NCBI GenBank assembly: GCA_029564935.1
Contig: JAKQPD010000094.1
Location: 1 to 40,958, forward strand
Direction: 5' to 3'
DNA: 40,958 bases
DNA from: Bacteroidota bacterium
Lineage (GTDB): Bacteria > Bacteroidota > Bacteroidia > Bacteroidales > VadinHA17
Part shown: in pieces, positions 21,038 to 32,026 of the stretch
Numbering within the stretch: position 1 is the first letter of the stretch
Layout: every line of letters begins with the position of its first letter
Made by a program: the position numbers and the translations under genes
Notes under the pieces: model-generated
Told to the model about the DNA's origin: nothing
The model's input: only the letters and a program-made list of their open reading frames with translations
The model's database searches: none

Positions 21038-24004
21038 ATGACAGAGGATGTAAAGGCAACGAGATTAAGTAAAGCAGCCCGCGAGTTCAATGTAGGGATA
21101 TCAACTATTATTGAGTTCCTGCATAAGAAGGGGTTTGTTCTTGATCCCAACCCTAATACTAAATTGCCTCACGAGGCATATCAGTTGCTGGTCAAAGAAT
21201 ATAGTCCGGATATCTCTGCAAAAAAAGAATCCGAAAAGCTAATTCTGAGGGACCTGCACAGGAACAAAGTCACAGTATCAATTGATGATGTACCCGGTAA
21301 AACCCAGACTGAAGAACCTGAAAGGGAAGAAGAAATACTTGTTAAGGATACGACAGGTGCCAAGATAGATATAAAGCCTGAAATCAAGAAGCCTGACATA
21401 AAGCTTGTGGGCAAGATTGATCTTGAAAAGACTTTAAAGCCAAAGGTTGAAAAACCTGTTCCCCCCAAAGAAGAAGAAAAGGAGAAAAAGCCTTCCAAAC
21501 CTGCTCCGGAACCTGTTAAGGCTGATAAGCCCGAAAAGAAGAAGGCAGAACCTGAAAAACCGGTTGCCGTTAAAGAGGAAGTTGAAAAGGTAAAGGCCGG
21601 TATCGATCTTCATATTGTCGGTAAAATTGATCTTGAGACCATTACCAAAGAACCTAAGACCCCTGTAAAGGAGGAGGTTGCAGCTAAACACAGGGAGAAG
21701 GAAGAGGAGAAGTCTGTAGTAAGTAAGGAAAAAGTTGCCGTAGTACCTGAAGAAATCATTGAACCCCTTCCTCAACCGGCAGAAGCTGAAGTATCTGTAG
21801 AAGAGGTTGAAGAAATCATTCCTGAACAGGAGGAGATTGTTGAGCTGTTCAGACCCGGAGGTGTAACAAAATTATCGGGGCCGACAGTTGTAGGCAAGAT
21901 CGACCTTCCCGTTGAGGAAAAGAAAAAGGGTCCTGCATATCAGCCTGTCAAGGTAGACGGAGAATCAGATTTCCGGAGAAAGAAAAGAAGAAAGAGGATC
22001 ACTAAGGAGAAAGAACAGGTACCGGTATCAAAGCCTGATCTTACAGAGAAAAAAGACAAATCCGGCAAAAAGGTCATAAAAAAGAGACCTGTGAGGGTGG
22101 AAGTTGATGAGGAAGAAGTACAGAAACAGATCAAGGAGACACTTGCCAGGCTCACTACCAAGGGTAAATCAAAAGGCTCCAGATACCGCAGGGAAAAAAG
22201 GGAAGCTATAAGCCAGAAACATAAGGAGGTTGAAGACAGGATCGAACAGGATAAGAATATTCTGAAGGTGACAGAGTTTGTTTCGGTGAATGAGTTATCA
22301 ATAATGATGAACATTCCCGTAACTGATCTGATATCAACCTGTATGAATCTCGGGTTGTTTGTTTCAATAAACCAGCGTCTTGATGCTGAAACTATGGCTT
22401 TGCTTGCTGATGAGTTCGGCTACAGGGTTGAATTTGTCAGTGCCGAGCTTCTTGAAGCGGTAAAAGAAGAAGAGGATGAAGAATCTGATCTTCAGTACCG
22501 CCCACCTATAGTCACGGTAATGGGACATGTAGATCATGGAAAGACCAAGCTGCTCGATTACATTCGCCGGACGAACGTTATTGCCGGGGAAGCTGGAGGT
22601 ATTACCCAGCATATCGGAGCTTACGCTGTAGAACTTGATGACGGCCGCAGGATCACTTTTCTCGATACCCCCGGTCATGAGGCATTCACTGCGATGCGTG
22701 CCCGCGGAGCCCAGATAACCGACATAGCCATTATCGTAGTTGCTGCGGATGATGGTGTTATGCCCCAGACTGTTGAAGCAATCAATCATGCTTCCGCTGC
22801 CGGAGTACCAATTGTATTTGCGATCAATAAGATAGATAAGCCAACCGCTAATCCCGACAAGATTAAGGAGGCTCTGGCAAATATGAATTATCTCGTTGAA
22901 GACTGGGGTGGAAAATATCAGTCACAGGAAATATCTGCCAAAACAGGTCTGAATATAGATACCCTTCTTGACAAGGTACTTCTCGAAGCCGAGATGCTCG
23001 AGCTGAAAGCTAATCCGGATAAACCGGCAATAGGGACTGTAGTAGAGTCATCACTTGACAAAGGAAGAGGATTTACTGCAACAGTTCTTGTAAAAGCCGG
23101 TACTTTACGGGTTGGGGATATAATGCTTGCCGGCAGCTGCTTTGGTCATATAAAGGCTATGTATAATGAAAGGGGTAACAAAGTGGAAGAAGTTGGCCCT
23201 GCTACACCTGCTCTTATTCTCGGTCTGAACGGAGCACCACAGGCCGGTGATAAGTTTAACGTTATGATAAGCGACAGGGATGCAAAAGATATAGCTACAA
23301 AAAGAGCCCAGCTTCAGAGAGAACAGGGTTTGAGGACACAGAAACACATTACTCTTGATGAGATCGGACGAAGAATTGCGATAGGTAATTTCCAGGAGCT
23401 GAATATAATCGTAAAGGGTGATGTTGACGGTTCCGTCGAAGCACTCGGTGATTCACTTATCAAGCTGTCTACTCCCGAAATTCAGCTGAACCTCATACAT
23501 AAAGCTGTTGGCCAGATCTCGGAATCGGATGTTCTCCTTGCTGCAGCTTCAAACGCGATAATTGTCGGATTCCAGGTAAGACCTTCAATGAGTGCAAGGA
23601 AGCTTGCCGAAAAAGAAGAAATAGATATCCGGCTTTATTCTATTATTTACGATGCAATAGAAGAGATCAGATCGGCTATGGAGGGGATGCTCTCTCCCGA
23701 GGTCAAGGAAGAGATCGTTGCCACACTTGAAATAAGAGAGATATTCAAGGTCACAAAAGTCGGAACTGTGGCAGGTTGTTATGTAAAAGAAGGTAAGATT
23801 ACCAGAAACACTCTTGTAAGGGTTATACGCGACGGTATCGTAATATATACCGGTGAACTCGGATCCCTCAAACGTTTCAAGGACGATGTGAAAGAGGTTG
23901 TCGGCGGATTCGAATGCGGGCTGAACATTATGAATTTCAACGACATTAAAGTCGGTGACATCATAGAAGGCTACCAGCAGGTAGAGATAAAGAAAACCTT
24001 ATAA
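21038..24004 (+). CDS. infB: Translation initiation factor IF-2
   Basis: A 988-residue IF2. Residues 1-55 form the N-terminal IF2 subdomain ([20 protein letters not shown]). Residues about 60-390 are a Lys/Glu/Pro-rich linker in which the motif VGKIDL appears three times (124-129, 194-199, 285-290). The G domain has GHVDHGKT (496-503), [15 protein letters not shown] (543-547) and NKID (597-600), followed by domains II-IV, the last binding fMet-tRNA. It recruits initiator tRNA and promotes subunit joining. The 3' end overlaps the convergent gcvH gene by six bases, so the two stop codons are interleaved. Confidence 0.97.
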   Translation: MTEDVKATRLSKAAREFNVGISTIIEFLHKKGFVLDPNPNTKLPHEAYQLLVKEYSPDISAKKESEKLILRDLHRNKVTVSIDDVPGKTQTEEPEREEEILVKDTTGAKIDIKPEIKKPDIKLVGKIDLEKTLKPKVEKPVPPKEEEKEKKPSKPAPEPVKADKPEKKKAEPEKPVAVKEEVEKVKAGIDLHIVGKIDLETITKEPKTPVKEEVAAKHREKEEEKSVVSKEKVAVVPEEIIEPLPQPAEAEVSVEEVEEIIPEQEEIVELFRPGGVTKLSGPTVVGKIDLPVEEKKKGPAYQPVKVDGESDFRRKKRRKRITKEKEQVPVSKPDLTEKKDKSGKKVIKKRPVRVEVDEEEVQKQIKETLARLTTKGKSKGSRYRREKREAISQKHKEVEDRIEQDKNILKVTEFVSVNELSIMMNIPVTDLISTCMNLGLFVSINQRLDAETMALLADEFGYRVEFVSAELLEAVKEEEDEESDLQYRPPIVTVMGHVDHGKTKLLDYIRRTNVIAGEAGGITQHIGAYAVELDDGRRITFLDTPGHEAFTAMRARGAQITDIAIIVVAADDGVMPQTVEAINHASAAGVPIVFAINKIDKPTANPDKIKEALANMNYLVEDWGGKYQSQEISAKTGLNIDTLLDKVLLEAEMLELKANPDKPAIGTVVESSLDKGRGFTATVLVKAGTLRVGDIMLAGSCFGHIKAMYNERGNKVEEVGPATPALILGLNGAPQAGDKFNVMISDRDAKDIATKRAQLQREQGLRTQKHITLDEIGRRIAIGNFQELNIIVKGDVDGSVEALGDSLIKLSTPEIQLNLIHKAVGQISESDVLLAAASNAIIVGFQVRPSMSARKLAEKEEIDIRLYSIIYDAIEEIRSAMEGMLSPEVKEEIVATLEIREIFKVTKVGTVAGCYVKEGKITRNTLVRVIRDGIVIYTGELGSLKRFKDDVKEVVGGFECGLNIMNFNDIKVGDIIEGYQQVEIKKTL

Positions 24005-24373
24005 GATTGCCTTGTAATCTTCGGCTTTCATAAGATTTTCTGCTTCGGAAGGATCGGTTAAACGTATTTTGATCATCCATCCCTTCCCGTACGGATCTTT
24101 ATTAACAATATCGGGTGATTCCTCTAGAGCGGGATTGACTTCGAGAATCTCTCCCCCTACCGGCATAAACATATCGGAAACAGTCTTAACTGCTTCGATG
24201 GTCCCGAACACTTCTTCTTTAGCAAGAGTCTCGCCCATGGTTTCAATCTCGACGAATACTATATCTCCAAGTTCGCCCTGTGCAAAATCGGTGATCCCTA
24301 CATAACCTGTATCACCTTCAATGCGGATCCATTCGTGGTCTTTTGTATAAAGCAGATTTTCCGGTAAATTCAT
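23999..24373 (-). CDS. gcvH: Glycine cleavage system H protein
   Basis: A 124-residue GcvH of normal length. It carries lipoic acid on Lys63 in the motif [20 protein letters not shown] and shuttles the aminomethyl group between the P, T and L proteins of the glycine cleavage system in the cytoplasm. The N-terminal YTKDHEWI and the C-terminal GWMIKIRL are also conserved. The other gcv genes are not in this window. Its position downstream of sprA on the same strand is a recurrent Bacteroidota arrangement, but a 195-base gap with a gene remnant separates them here. Confidence 0.97.
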   Translation of the reverse strand: MNLPENLLYTKDHEWIRIEGDTGYVGITDFAQGELGDIVFVEIETMGETLAKEEVFGTIEAVKTVSDMFMPVGGEILEVNPALEESPDIVNKDPYGKGWMIKIRLTDPSEAENLMKAEDYKAIL

Positions 24374-24444
24374 GTCATGATCTTTTTATGGTTAGAGCTT
24401 CAAAAATAAGGAATTTTTAAAAATCCATCCCTCCTCACTGAACT

Positions 24445-24555
24445 TTATATTGTCCGTGTTGATCCCTTAACTACAAGTTCAGTCTTTATAACCTTTGTCC
24501 GGAAGTTACCGGGGGTCTCTGTTTCAAACATTCTCAAACAAACTGAAAATAAACT
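24445..24555 (-). pseudogene. Possible 3' remnant of a LacI-type regulator gene
   Basis: In the gap between sprA and gcvH, the minus strand has 36 codons open to a TAA at 24445. They read MFETETPGNFRTKVIKTELV followed by VKGSTRTI. The ending KTELVVKGSTR resembles the C-terminal strand of LacI/GalR regulators (TELIVRGSS-like). No start codon or upstream domain exists, since the sprA stop lies just before it. It would be a relic of a gene lost between sprA and gcvH. The match is short and could be chance. Confidence 0.4.
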
Positions 24556-24568
24556 TTAGCTTAAGGAA

Positions 24569-27500
24569 TTACTGAACCAGGGTAAATTTCAGACTGAATC
24601 CGAAATTTGTATTTGATGTCGGAAAGGTATTGGCAACAAATGGATCATTCATTGTATGATCGGCGAAAAGCTGGAGATTAAACCTGTCACTCAATACATA
24701 GTCGGCAGTTATACCGGCAGTAAAGACCTTCTGGCCCACCACGGGCTGATTGACATCCTCAATAAGTTTCCTTGCAAGTGTTTTATTATCCCTTATTGAA
24801 AGGTCAAAACGCAGGTTCAGGTCGCTTTTCAATGATTTCTGGCCTCCACCCGTCCTCAGGATTATCTGTACCTCATCGAACCTGTAACCTGCACCTATTA
24901 TCAGTTCATTTATCCTTGCATCCGCAATCTGGTTACTTGTAAGGTTCAATGATATTGTTCGTGATTTTCTCCACTCAAATCTTGTTGTAAGGCTGTTTTT
25001 CCAGTTCATGTCGATATTGATCAGCGGGCTGAATTGTTCATTCAGTGTCACAACTCCAATCTCATACTGCTGTATATAATTATTCTGAAGGTCCCTGAGG
25101 CTGTTTACCCCTTCGGCGTTAGTAATAAAATTCAGGTTCGTTGTATAACTCCCTATCTGATATGTGCTCCTGTACTGGTGAGAAATATTTATTGATCTGA
25201 ATGTCTTCTGGATAAATGGGAATCTTGATAAACCATCAAATGTAAATCTCCAGTTTGGCATCATTCTCAGAGCCGAAGGAAAGGTTTCAAGTGTTACCTT
25301 TTCCGGATCTGTCTTAGTATATGCTGCGAGGAATGCAGGGATCATAACTTCACGGGAAGTCCTGCCATAGCCACTTTTGAACGGACCTTTTATTTGTTCC
25401 CCGGTGAGTGGATCTGTATCGGGATCATAATTCGGATCAATTTTGGCTCTTTCAGCAGCTCTCCTTGATGAAATTATTATCAGGTTCTCTTTGAATTTCT
25501 CGAAGGTAGGGGAAACATAATCATTTTCCTTAGTGATTTTTTCAAACGCAGTACCCCACGAAATAACCGATATTGAAAAGTTCCCTGTAACGATCCTGTT
25601 TCGGGTGCTGTCGGGGAAGTTGCCATTTATATCGGCAATATAGTAGGCGCTGACACCTTCCAGGAATCTCCTGTCGGCATTAACGTCCAGTCTCATTCCC
25701 GGGAAAGGTTCAACCTGAGCCCGTGCCGACAGATCGAAGCGGTTATTGTAAGTTGCCGGTGTATTAAGAAGTGAGTCTTTTGAAAGCCAGCCGTTCATTG
25801 CCGCTTTGTCGAAGAATTTTTTATCACTGTAACCCAGAATGAACGGCCATCCGGGGGCAAGAATATCATTATAGTCCGACATTCCCAGGTAATTTGTTCC
25901 CGGCATGTATCCGGGCAGGAACTGACCCTGTGATGAGGTAAGAGTGAGGCTGACATTTCTTACTCCCATTAAAGCCCGTACAAAATACTCGCCGGTCACA
26001 ATGAACGGACTTCGTTTAACAGGAACCCTGCCTTCGATATCAACCTTCGCGCCGTCAACCCTTTCGGTTGTTGTAAAGTTTATACGGTTTTCATTGACAA
26101 TATCCAGCTTCCCCTGTACTTCCTTACCTTCCTTGTCTGTCACCCTGACCTTTACATCGCTTGTCTTCAGATTATGGGTAATTCCCCGGATAACATTGGG
26201 TCTGAAGCTGATATTAGTCCTTGACCAGGTAACTGTCTTATACTCACGCTTCATTCTCTGTGCAGCATCCGGACGTGTGTTGTTCTCAATCTGCTTAAGA
26301 AATTTTAATTTGCCATAAAGAGTTGTCAGCGAAGCCATTGCAGTTAGTGAAAGATCGTTGCGGTTCTTGATCGAATTCCCTATATCAATATTCATGCTGT
26401 CGGGATAGACCGGCCCGGCAAGCCATGTATAATCAGAACCATACCGGGCATTCGCATTGACCCACGAAAGCAAAGGCAGCTTATTTACAGGTATTGTATA
26501 TGTGAGGTTGAGGAAATGATTGTAGTTTGTCGTTCTGCCAAAATTCCGGAGATTGGTCATTACCGAATCGCGCCAGAGATTATATTCAGTACTGTACCTT
26601 CTCCGGTCAACCCCTCCTGAAGGCTCATCTATACGGGCAATATTGTTGGCAGTAAAGTCAAATTTAAGCTGACGGGTAAGATCATATTTAAAATCGAACA
26701 TCCTTGTCCATTCAAAATCCTTCCTGAAGGTCGGAGTGATTTTGAGATACGGATTATTTATATTCCTTGATTTAACCTCATTATAATAGCGGTTCATGTC
26801 GGTCCTGAAGGCAATACTCCTGGGGAACACATAGAAATTAAAATCTTTTATAAGTCTGAACACAGGGGCATTAAGGAATTTAACATTCTTGAAAGGAGCG
26901 ATATTGGCAGGTTGTGCCTCGTAGTTATAATTAAGTCCGCCCCTGTAATTCTTTTCCAGGTCAATTTCAGTTTTTGTATTACTCTTATAGATTTCATTGT
27001 AAGTGTAATTCACGCTGAGGTTTGCAAGGTCCCATGCATGTGATTTTTCTCCGCGTCTTGCCACACCGGCATTGCTCACGGCTATAGTTTTTCTCTGGGC
27101 CAGATCTTCAGCGATCGATTTTATTGAATCCCTTGAATGGCTGTCGCTTGCATTTAAAAGTGCATCGTTAAGGTAAATATCAGGATCGAGGGGGTTATAG
27201 AGAGGTCTCACTCTGGTTTCCGAATATCCAACATATACCGGAAGCCTTACTCCTGTTTTTTCCGGGAAGAATTTTCCGAGTTCAATTGTTGAGGAAAGAT
27301 CATATTTTACAATTGTTTCCTTGCTCCGTTCATTAACTTTCTTTTCGATGCTTCCCCAGCCCGGAGTACTTGTCTGACCTACCATATCGACGGTGCCGAA
27401 ATCTGCCAGCCGTGCCTGCAGATGAGCGTTGGCAGCCCATCCGCCATCTTCAATAAAATCGCTGAGCCTGAGTTCATTAACCCACACTTCTCCCGATTTG

Positions 27501-30500
27501 GGATTCCCATCATCTCTTCCCGGATCACGGGTCCTTATAGGATTCCTGACCCCTACCATAATTACTTTTACATTGCTGAGATTGGGATTACCCGAAACAG
27601 ATATCCTGTGGCCTTCGTTAACATAAACAAAAACATCCGAGACACTTAGAGATGATCCCGGCTCCTGCATCCTTTTATTACGTTCCTGTTTGGCTTCCTG
27701 GAAAACCGAAAGATCGATATTGAAGCTGTTTTCCTCAGGCCACACAAAGATCCTCGACTTATCCGATTTATTATCATATTTCCCCGGAGCCGTGAGTTTA
27801 AGTGGTAGCTCGTATTCATAAAAATTGCTCTTATAATCCGAGCCGATCCTTATGAAAGCAGTCAGCTCATTATCCGAAAGATATTGTCCAATAAGTGCTT
27901 CAGCATGAACTTCCATACGCAGGCGCCTGTACTGCCGTATATCAAGATTGACATTCCTGAATGCAGCTCTGGCATCTCCATCTTCCAGATCCTGTACACG
28001 CAGAACCATGGATTGTTCATTTAACTGCCGCAGCTGAGGATTTGTGGGATCAGTGATCCTTGTGAATCCCGGAGGAAGAACATAATTCACAGGCTCTTTC
28101 CCGGAGTTCTCTTCGATGTTTACCGAGCTTATCTCAAAAGTTCCGTCAGTAGCTTCAGGGATAGTAATCCTTTCGCCTCCCTCCATGAATGAGATGTTAT
28201 ATTTCCTCCATTCCGCTCTGACAAGGTCGAGATCGGCAAAACGGAATATCACAGGTTCCTTGAAGCCCCGCATGAACATCCTCATGAAACGTATCGATTT
28301 GAAATCACTGATGGAACCGATTGCTTTATTGTAATCAGTTATAGGGATCTTGAACTGGTACCATTTGACTTTTGATTTTGTACCGTTTGCCATTGTGGCT
28401 TCATATTCTATTTCATCTACAATATAATTTGAGCCGATCTTTATGTCTCCCGGCCTCATACTTACCCGGTACTGATAATAGCTTTCAGTTTCACTGAGTG
28501 TATTATCGCGGTTTATATCTTCCATATCAGGCAGTGTAGATCCGGATGTCGGGTATGATTCGGGCGACATATCAGATGTAGGTGAGTTACCCTCATGGCC
28601 GTTATATTTCTTATATCTTTCGAGAATTCCCAGCTGTCTGAAATCATAGTCTGAACCCCTGAAATAATGAAAGTCATCATTTGAAGGGTCCTTAATTATT
28701 TCCTGATAAACTTCCGGTTTTGTTATCAGCATGGATTTCTGAAGATAATCAGAGAAAAAACTTGCTTCATCCTCATTTCTTAATCCGTCAAAACCGACAT
28801 CCTGGTAAAGCCGTGATTCAGGTGCGTTATCGAAGGCATGTACGACTGCCTGAACCGTAGGCACACGTCCCCAGTTTGTTGTGTCGACATTTGCAGGCAC
28901 GGGGGAACCGGGTAGTCCGTTCTCAAAACTTTTTCTGGAGTCACGAAGGATATCTTCTGAAATATTTCCCAGATTTATATAAAGGTCACCGCCCTCGTGT
29001 TCAGGGTTCTCAACAAAAGGATCCATCAGCCAGAACTTGATATACTGGATGTTTGCTGTTTCGAAATCGCTTGTAAGGACCTCTCTCATTATACCACCCC
29101 ATCTCGATTCAGGAGTGTTGAGCTTACCTTCGGAGTTCATACCTTCAGAATAGAGGCCCGGATCAGTATCATAGTTGTACGGGCCCTTTTCATCGGGGTA
29201 ATATCCGACGTTGAGCACCGTGATGTTTGTGGGAATGCCGCTCGGACTTTCACGGTAAGGGAATATTTCGTTTTCATATATTTCCCTTACAAAGTGGCTC
29301 GACTGCAGATCGGGGTTCTGCTTGATATGATCCGGGGTGGATGATCCGTTCCGCAGCAGGAGTGGATCGATCACATACCATGCAATTTTTGCCCTGTTAA
29401 AACCACTTGCAATATTATCATTCAGTCTTGCTTCAGGGAAAAGCTGGTCCTGACCCTGAGGGACACTGGAAATGGTCCAGGCATTAAAGGATTTCAGATC
29501 GAGGGGTATTTCACTCGATTCAAAATCGTCGATATAAGAATTGCCTGCACTTGATATCGCCCGTGAATGGCCGGGAACAAGCTGGGCAAATTCACCAAAA
29601 AAGGAAAGTGATGAGGGTGTCTTTGTTTCAAGCAGCGGTATCTTATCAATTATGTTTGTCAAAAACTGTGACTGTGTTTTATAAGAAGTGTTCAGACCCC
29701 AGATTGTGTTTGAAATGGGTTCCTCTCCAAAATTGACTTTCTGTGTATATGGCCTTTCTGTTAGATGAAGAATTGTTCCTCCTATATTGAAATTATCAGA
29801 AATCCTGTAATCCAGATGTGTCCCCACCAGGGTTTTTGTCTGGAAGCCGAAAAACTGGTTGCTTTCAAGGGATACCTGTATTGGGGTCTGGGATTCAATC
29901 AATGCCTGGTTAATTATTCTTACGGTACCCATATTATAATCGACAGTATAGTCGGTATTTTCCGTAAGTGTCACCCCTCCTGCCGTCACTTTAACCGAGC
30001 CCTGGGGAATATTTGATGCATTTAACCTTATTTCAGATCCCGATTCGGATCTGTACTGCCCCGAAAGTATGAATTTGTTCTTTTCGGCCATCTGGCGGGC
30101 TACAGTCTGTGTAGAATCATATAATTCCTGAAATATATATTTTTCTGCAAGGGTATTATCATTTATCTTCCGTTTCAGGTGGCTTCCGAAGGGTTCAAGT
30201 ACCGGAAAGATTATCTTTCCTCTTTCCGTCATCACAGTAACCCCTTCAATAAAATCAAAATACCCGTCTGCTTCCCTGTCACGCTGGGAATTCAGGTTAT
30301 CGAGACCCATTACCTGGAGAAGGATCATATCCTGAAGCTTACCGTCGGGAAGATAATTTATTGAATTTCCGGTATTATCATCCTGATAAAGAATATTGAG
30401 TTCGAAATCATTTGTCTCAAGTCTTCCCGATCCCAGGGAATAAACGTTTTTCATCATGAGGTCCCAGGTAGGGAGCTTCGGGCTCAGGGTTGTCCCTTTT

Positions 30501-32008
30501 ATGAGTTTCAGAACAAGAGTTTGCGGAGCAACAATACCGTCGGTTGAGAACTCACCAACCTTATATACCTTCCCGTTAAGAGTATATTCATAAGCCACTG
30601 CCAGAACCTCATCGGTATTGAGTGCTGAATTCAGAGATATATAGCCCAGCTGGGTATTTATCGTGTATTCTCTTTCATTCAGCTTACGGGCATTTTCAAT
30701 CTTCTCATAATCCCGTCCGATCTGGAAAGCCGGGTAAAGCGGGTCAAAAACATTTGTTACCTGATCAACATCCCTTACCCCGGTATATGAAGTATTCAGT
30801 TGTTCATATAATTTGTTGACAGTATTATCAGGGAAAACGGGGGCTCCGGGAGTTTCCTGAAATCCGGGAATATTATTGAAAATATGATTTCCGTTCTCAG
30901 CCAGGTCCATGAAAGCAACGATATTCCTGTTGCTTCCTTCTTCAAAGCGGCTTGTTTTGTTTGTGATCCATACCTCAATCCTTTCAATGTTCACTCCGGA
31001 GCTTACCACCGGGAGGTTCTTAAGTGCATCATCGTAGATATCCCGGAAAAACTGTGAGAGGAAGAAATGACGGTTTGCTTCGTAATCGTCGACGAAAATA
31101 TCAAATTCGGTCTGCTGGGCTCCACCCTCAACCTGTATCACGGATGATTCTCCCTTTTGCTGGGAAAGTACTGTTGTCACAGTTAGCTTTCCGAACTGCA
31201 TTTCAGTTTTCAGGCCGAAAAGGCTGTAACTTCCTGTTATCAGTGTACCTGTAAGAGGAAGAGTAACATCACCGGCTTCAATCTTCTTTATTATCTCATC
31301 TTCCTTTCCTGAATACTGAAGCTTGGTCCTGTTCTCAAACTCAAACATAGCATCAGTATTGTAGTTAACCCCCAGTTCCATTTTGTCGCCGATGGTACCG
31401 GTGACATTCATCTGGATCTTTTCCTTGAAGTCGAATGTGGGAATGGTCCGCAGTTTTTCCGAAAGAGTCGGATTTTCCGTTCTGGAAATGTTGATCCCGA
31501 AAATGAGTTCAGCTGATCCCTGGGGAATTATGTTAATAACATTGCTCCCGAATATTTTGTCAAATGTTTCACCCCCTACCTGTATTTGCGGGATAAGGTT
31601 GGATCTGAATCCTGCCACATCACCTGAAATTCTTGATTGCCAGTAATCGCGCATTGCCCTTCCGAATTCATATTTCCTGAATTCCTCAGGGCTCATATGG
31701 ACCGGAGTCCGGTAATCAAACGATCCTACTTTCTGGTAAATTATATACTCGTTCTTCTCAGGATCATATATCACGTTTGATGTGATATTTGACGGATTAT
31801 TAAGGTAAAGAGGATTTTTATTCCTTACTTCCCAGGGTATCCCTGAAACATCCTGAAGCTTCAGTACCGGCCGGGGGGTCGTATCCTGGGCAGCGGAAGA
31901 TCTGGAAGGTGTCTGCCCGTCTGCTTCCCTGAGATTAATGATAAAGGAAACTAACAGTATAAGACAAAAACATACCAGGATATCTTTATATACTTTCCCT
32001 GATCCCAA
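24569..32008 (-). CDS. sprA: SprA, outer-membrane translocon of the type IX secretion system
   Basis: A 2479-residue protein, the usual SprA size. Residues about 12-32 are a signal sequence (LVCFCLILLVSFIINLREAD). The N-terminus has the SprA family text WEVRNKNPLYLNNPSNI, and later MNVTGTIGDKMELGVNYNTD, FGLKTEMQFGKLTVTTVLSQQKGES, SSAGNSYIDDFESSE and a C-terminus of barrel strands ending NFGFSLKFTLVQ. SprA forms a very large outer-membrane barrel through which type IX substrates leave the cell, and is needed for gliding in motile relatives. Its presence implies that other parts of the system (GldKLMN, PorV, SprE, PorU) lie elsewhere in the genome. It follows ruvA by 18 bases and probably belongs to the pepA-pdxA-ruvA-sprA unit. 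Confidence 0.96.
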   Translation of the reverse strand: MGSGKVYKDILVCFCLILLVSFIINLREADGQTPSRSSAAQDTTPRPVLKLQDVSGIPWEVRNKNPLYLNNPSNITSNVIYDPEKNEYIIYQKVGSFDYRTPVHMSPEEFRKYEFGRAMRDYWQSRISGDVAGFRSNLIPQIQVGGETFDKIFGSNVINIIPQGSAELIFGINISRTENPTLSEKLRTIPTFDFKEKIQMNVTGTIGDKMELGVNYNTDAMFEFENRTKLQYSGKEDEIIKKIEAGDVTLPLTGTLITGSYSLFGLKTEMQFGKLTVTTVLSQQKGESSVIQVEGGAQQTEFDIFVDDYEANRHFFLSQFFRDIYDDALKNLPVVSSGVNIERIEVWITNKTSRFEEGSNRNIVAFMDLAENGNHIFNNIPGFQETPGAPVFPDNTVNKLYEQLNTSYTGVRDVDQVTNVFDPLYPAFQIGRDYEKIENARKLNEREYTINTQLGYISLNSALNTDEVLAVAYEYTLNGKVYKVGEFSTDGIVAPQTLVLKLIKGTTLSPKLPTWDLMMKNVYSLGSGRLETNDFELNILYQDDNTGNSINYLPDGKLQDMILLQVMGLDNLNSQRDREADGYFDFIEGVTVMTERGKIIFPVLEPFGSHLKRKINDNTLAEKYIFQELYDSTQTVARQMAEKNKFILSGQYRSESGSEIRLNASNIPQGSVKVTAGGVTLTENTDYTVDYNMGTVRIINQALIESQTPIQVSLESNQFFGFQTKTLVGTHLDYRISDNFNIGGTILHLTERPYTQKVNFGEEPISNTIWGLNTSYKTQSQFLTNIIDKIPLLETKTPSSLSFFGEFAQLVPGHSRAISSAGNSYIDDFESSEIPLDLKSFNAWTISSVPQGQDQLFPEARLNDNIASGFNRAKIAWYVIDPLLLRNGSSTPDHIKQNPDLQSSHFVREIYENEIFPYRESPSGIPTNITVLNVGYYPDEKGPYNYDTDPGLYSEGMNSEGKLNTPESRWGGIMREVLTSDFETANIQYIKFWLMDPFVENPEHEGGDLYINLGNISEDILRDSRKSFENGLPGSPVPANVDTTNWGRVPTVQAVVHAFDNAPESRLYQDVGFDGLRNEDEASFFSDYLQKSMLITKPEVYQEIIKDPSNDDFHYFRGSDYDFRQLGILERYKKYNGHEGNSPTSDMSPESYPTSGSTLPDMEDINRDNTLSETESYYQYRVSMRPGDIKIGSNYIVDEIEYEATMANGTKSKVKWYQFKIPITDYNKAIGSISDFKSIRFMRMFMRGFKEPVIFRFADLDLVRAEWRKYNISFMEGGERITIPEATDGTFEISSVNIEENSGKEPVNYVLPPGFTRITDPTNPQLRQLNEQSMVLRVQDLEDGDARAAFRNVNLDIRQYRRLRMEVHAEALIGQYLSDNELTAFIRIGSDYKSNFYEYELPLKLTAPGKYDNKSDKSRIFVWPEENSFNIDLSVFQEAKQERNKRMQEPGSSLSVSDVFVYVNEGHRISVSGNPNLSNVKVIMVGVRNPIRTRDPGRDDGNPKSGEVWVNELRLSDFIEDGGWAANAHLQARLADFGTVDMVGQTSTPGWGSIEKKVNERSKETIVKYDLSSTIELGKFFPEKTGVRLPVYVGYSETRVRPLYNPLDPDIYLNDALLNASDSHSRDSIKSIAEDLAQRKTIAVSNAGVARRGEKSHAWDLANLSVNYTYNEIYKSNTKTEIDLEKNYRGGLNYNYEAQPANIAPFKNVKFLNAPVFRLIKDFNFYVFPRSIAFRTDMNRYYNEVKSRNINNPYLKITPTFRKDFEWTRMFDFKYDLTRQLKFDFTANNIARIDEPSGGVDRRRYSTEYNLWRDSVMTNLRNFGRTTNYNHFLNLTYTIPVNKLPLLSWVNANARYGSDYTWLAGPVYPDSMNIDIGNSIKNRNDLSLTAMASLTTLYGKLKFLKQIENNTRPDAAQRMKREYKTVTWSRTNISFRPNVIRGITHNLKTSDVKVRVTDKEGKEVQGKLDIVNENRINFTTTERVDGAKVDIEGRVPVKRSPFIVTGEYFVRALMGVRNVSLTLTSSQGQFLPGYMPGTNYLGMSDYNDILAPGWPFILGYSDKKFFDKAAMNGWLSKDSLLNTPATYNNRFDLSARAQVEPFPGMRLDVNADRRFLEGVSAYYIADINGNFPDSTRNRIVTGNFSISVISWGTAFEKITKENDYVSPTFEKFKENLIIISSRRAAERAKIDPNYDPDTDPLTGEQIKGPFKSGYGRTSREVMIPAFLAAYTKTDPEKVTLETFPSALRMMPNWRFTFDGLSRFPFIQKTFRSINISHQYRSTYQIGSYTTNLNFITNAEGVNSLRDLQNNYIQQYEIGVVTLNEQFSPLINIDMNWKNSLTTRFEWRKSRTISLNLTSNQIADARINELIIGAGYRFDEVQIILRTGGGQKSLKSDLNLRFDLSIRDNKTLARKLIEDVNQPVVGQKVFTAGITADYVLSDRFNLQLFADHTMNDPFVANTFPTSNTNFGFSLKFTLVQ

Positions 32009-32026
32009 TCCGGATTATATTCTGTT

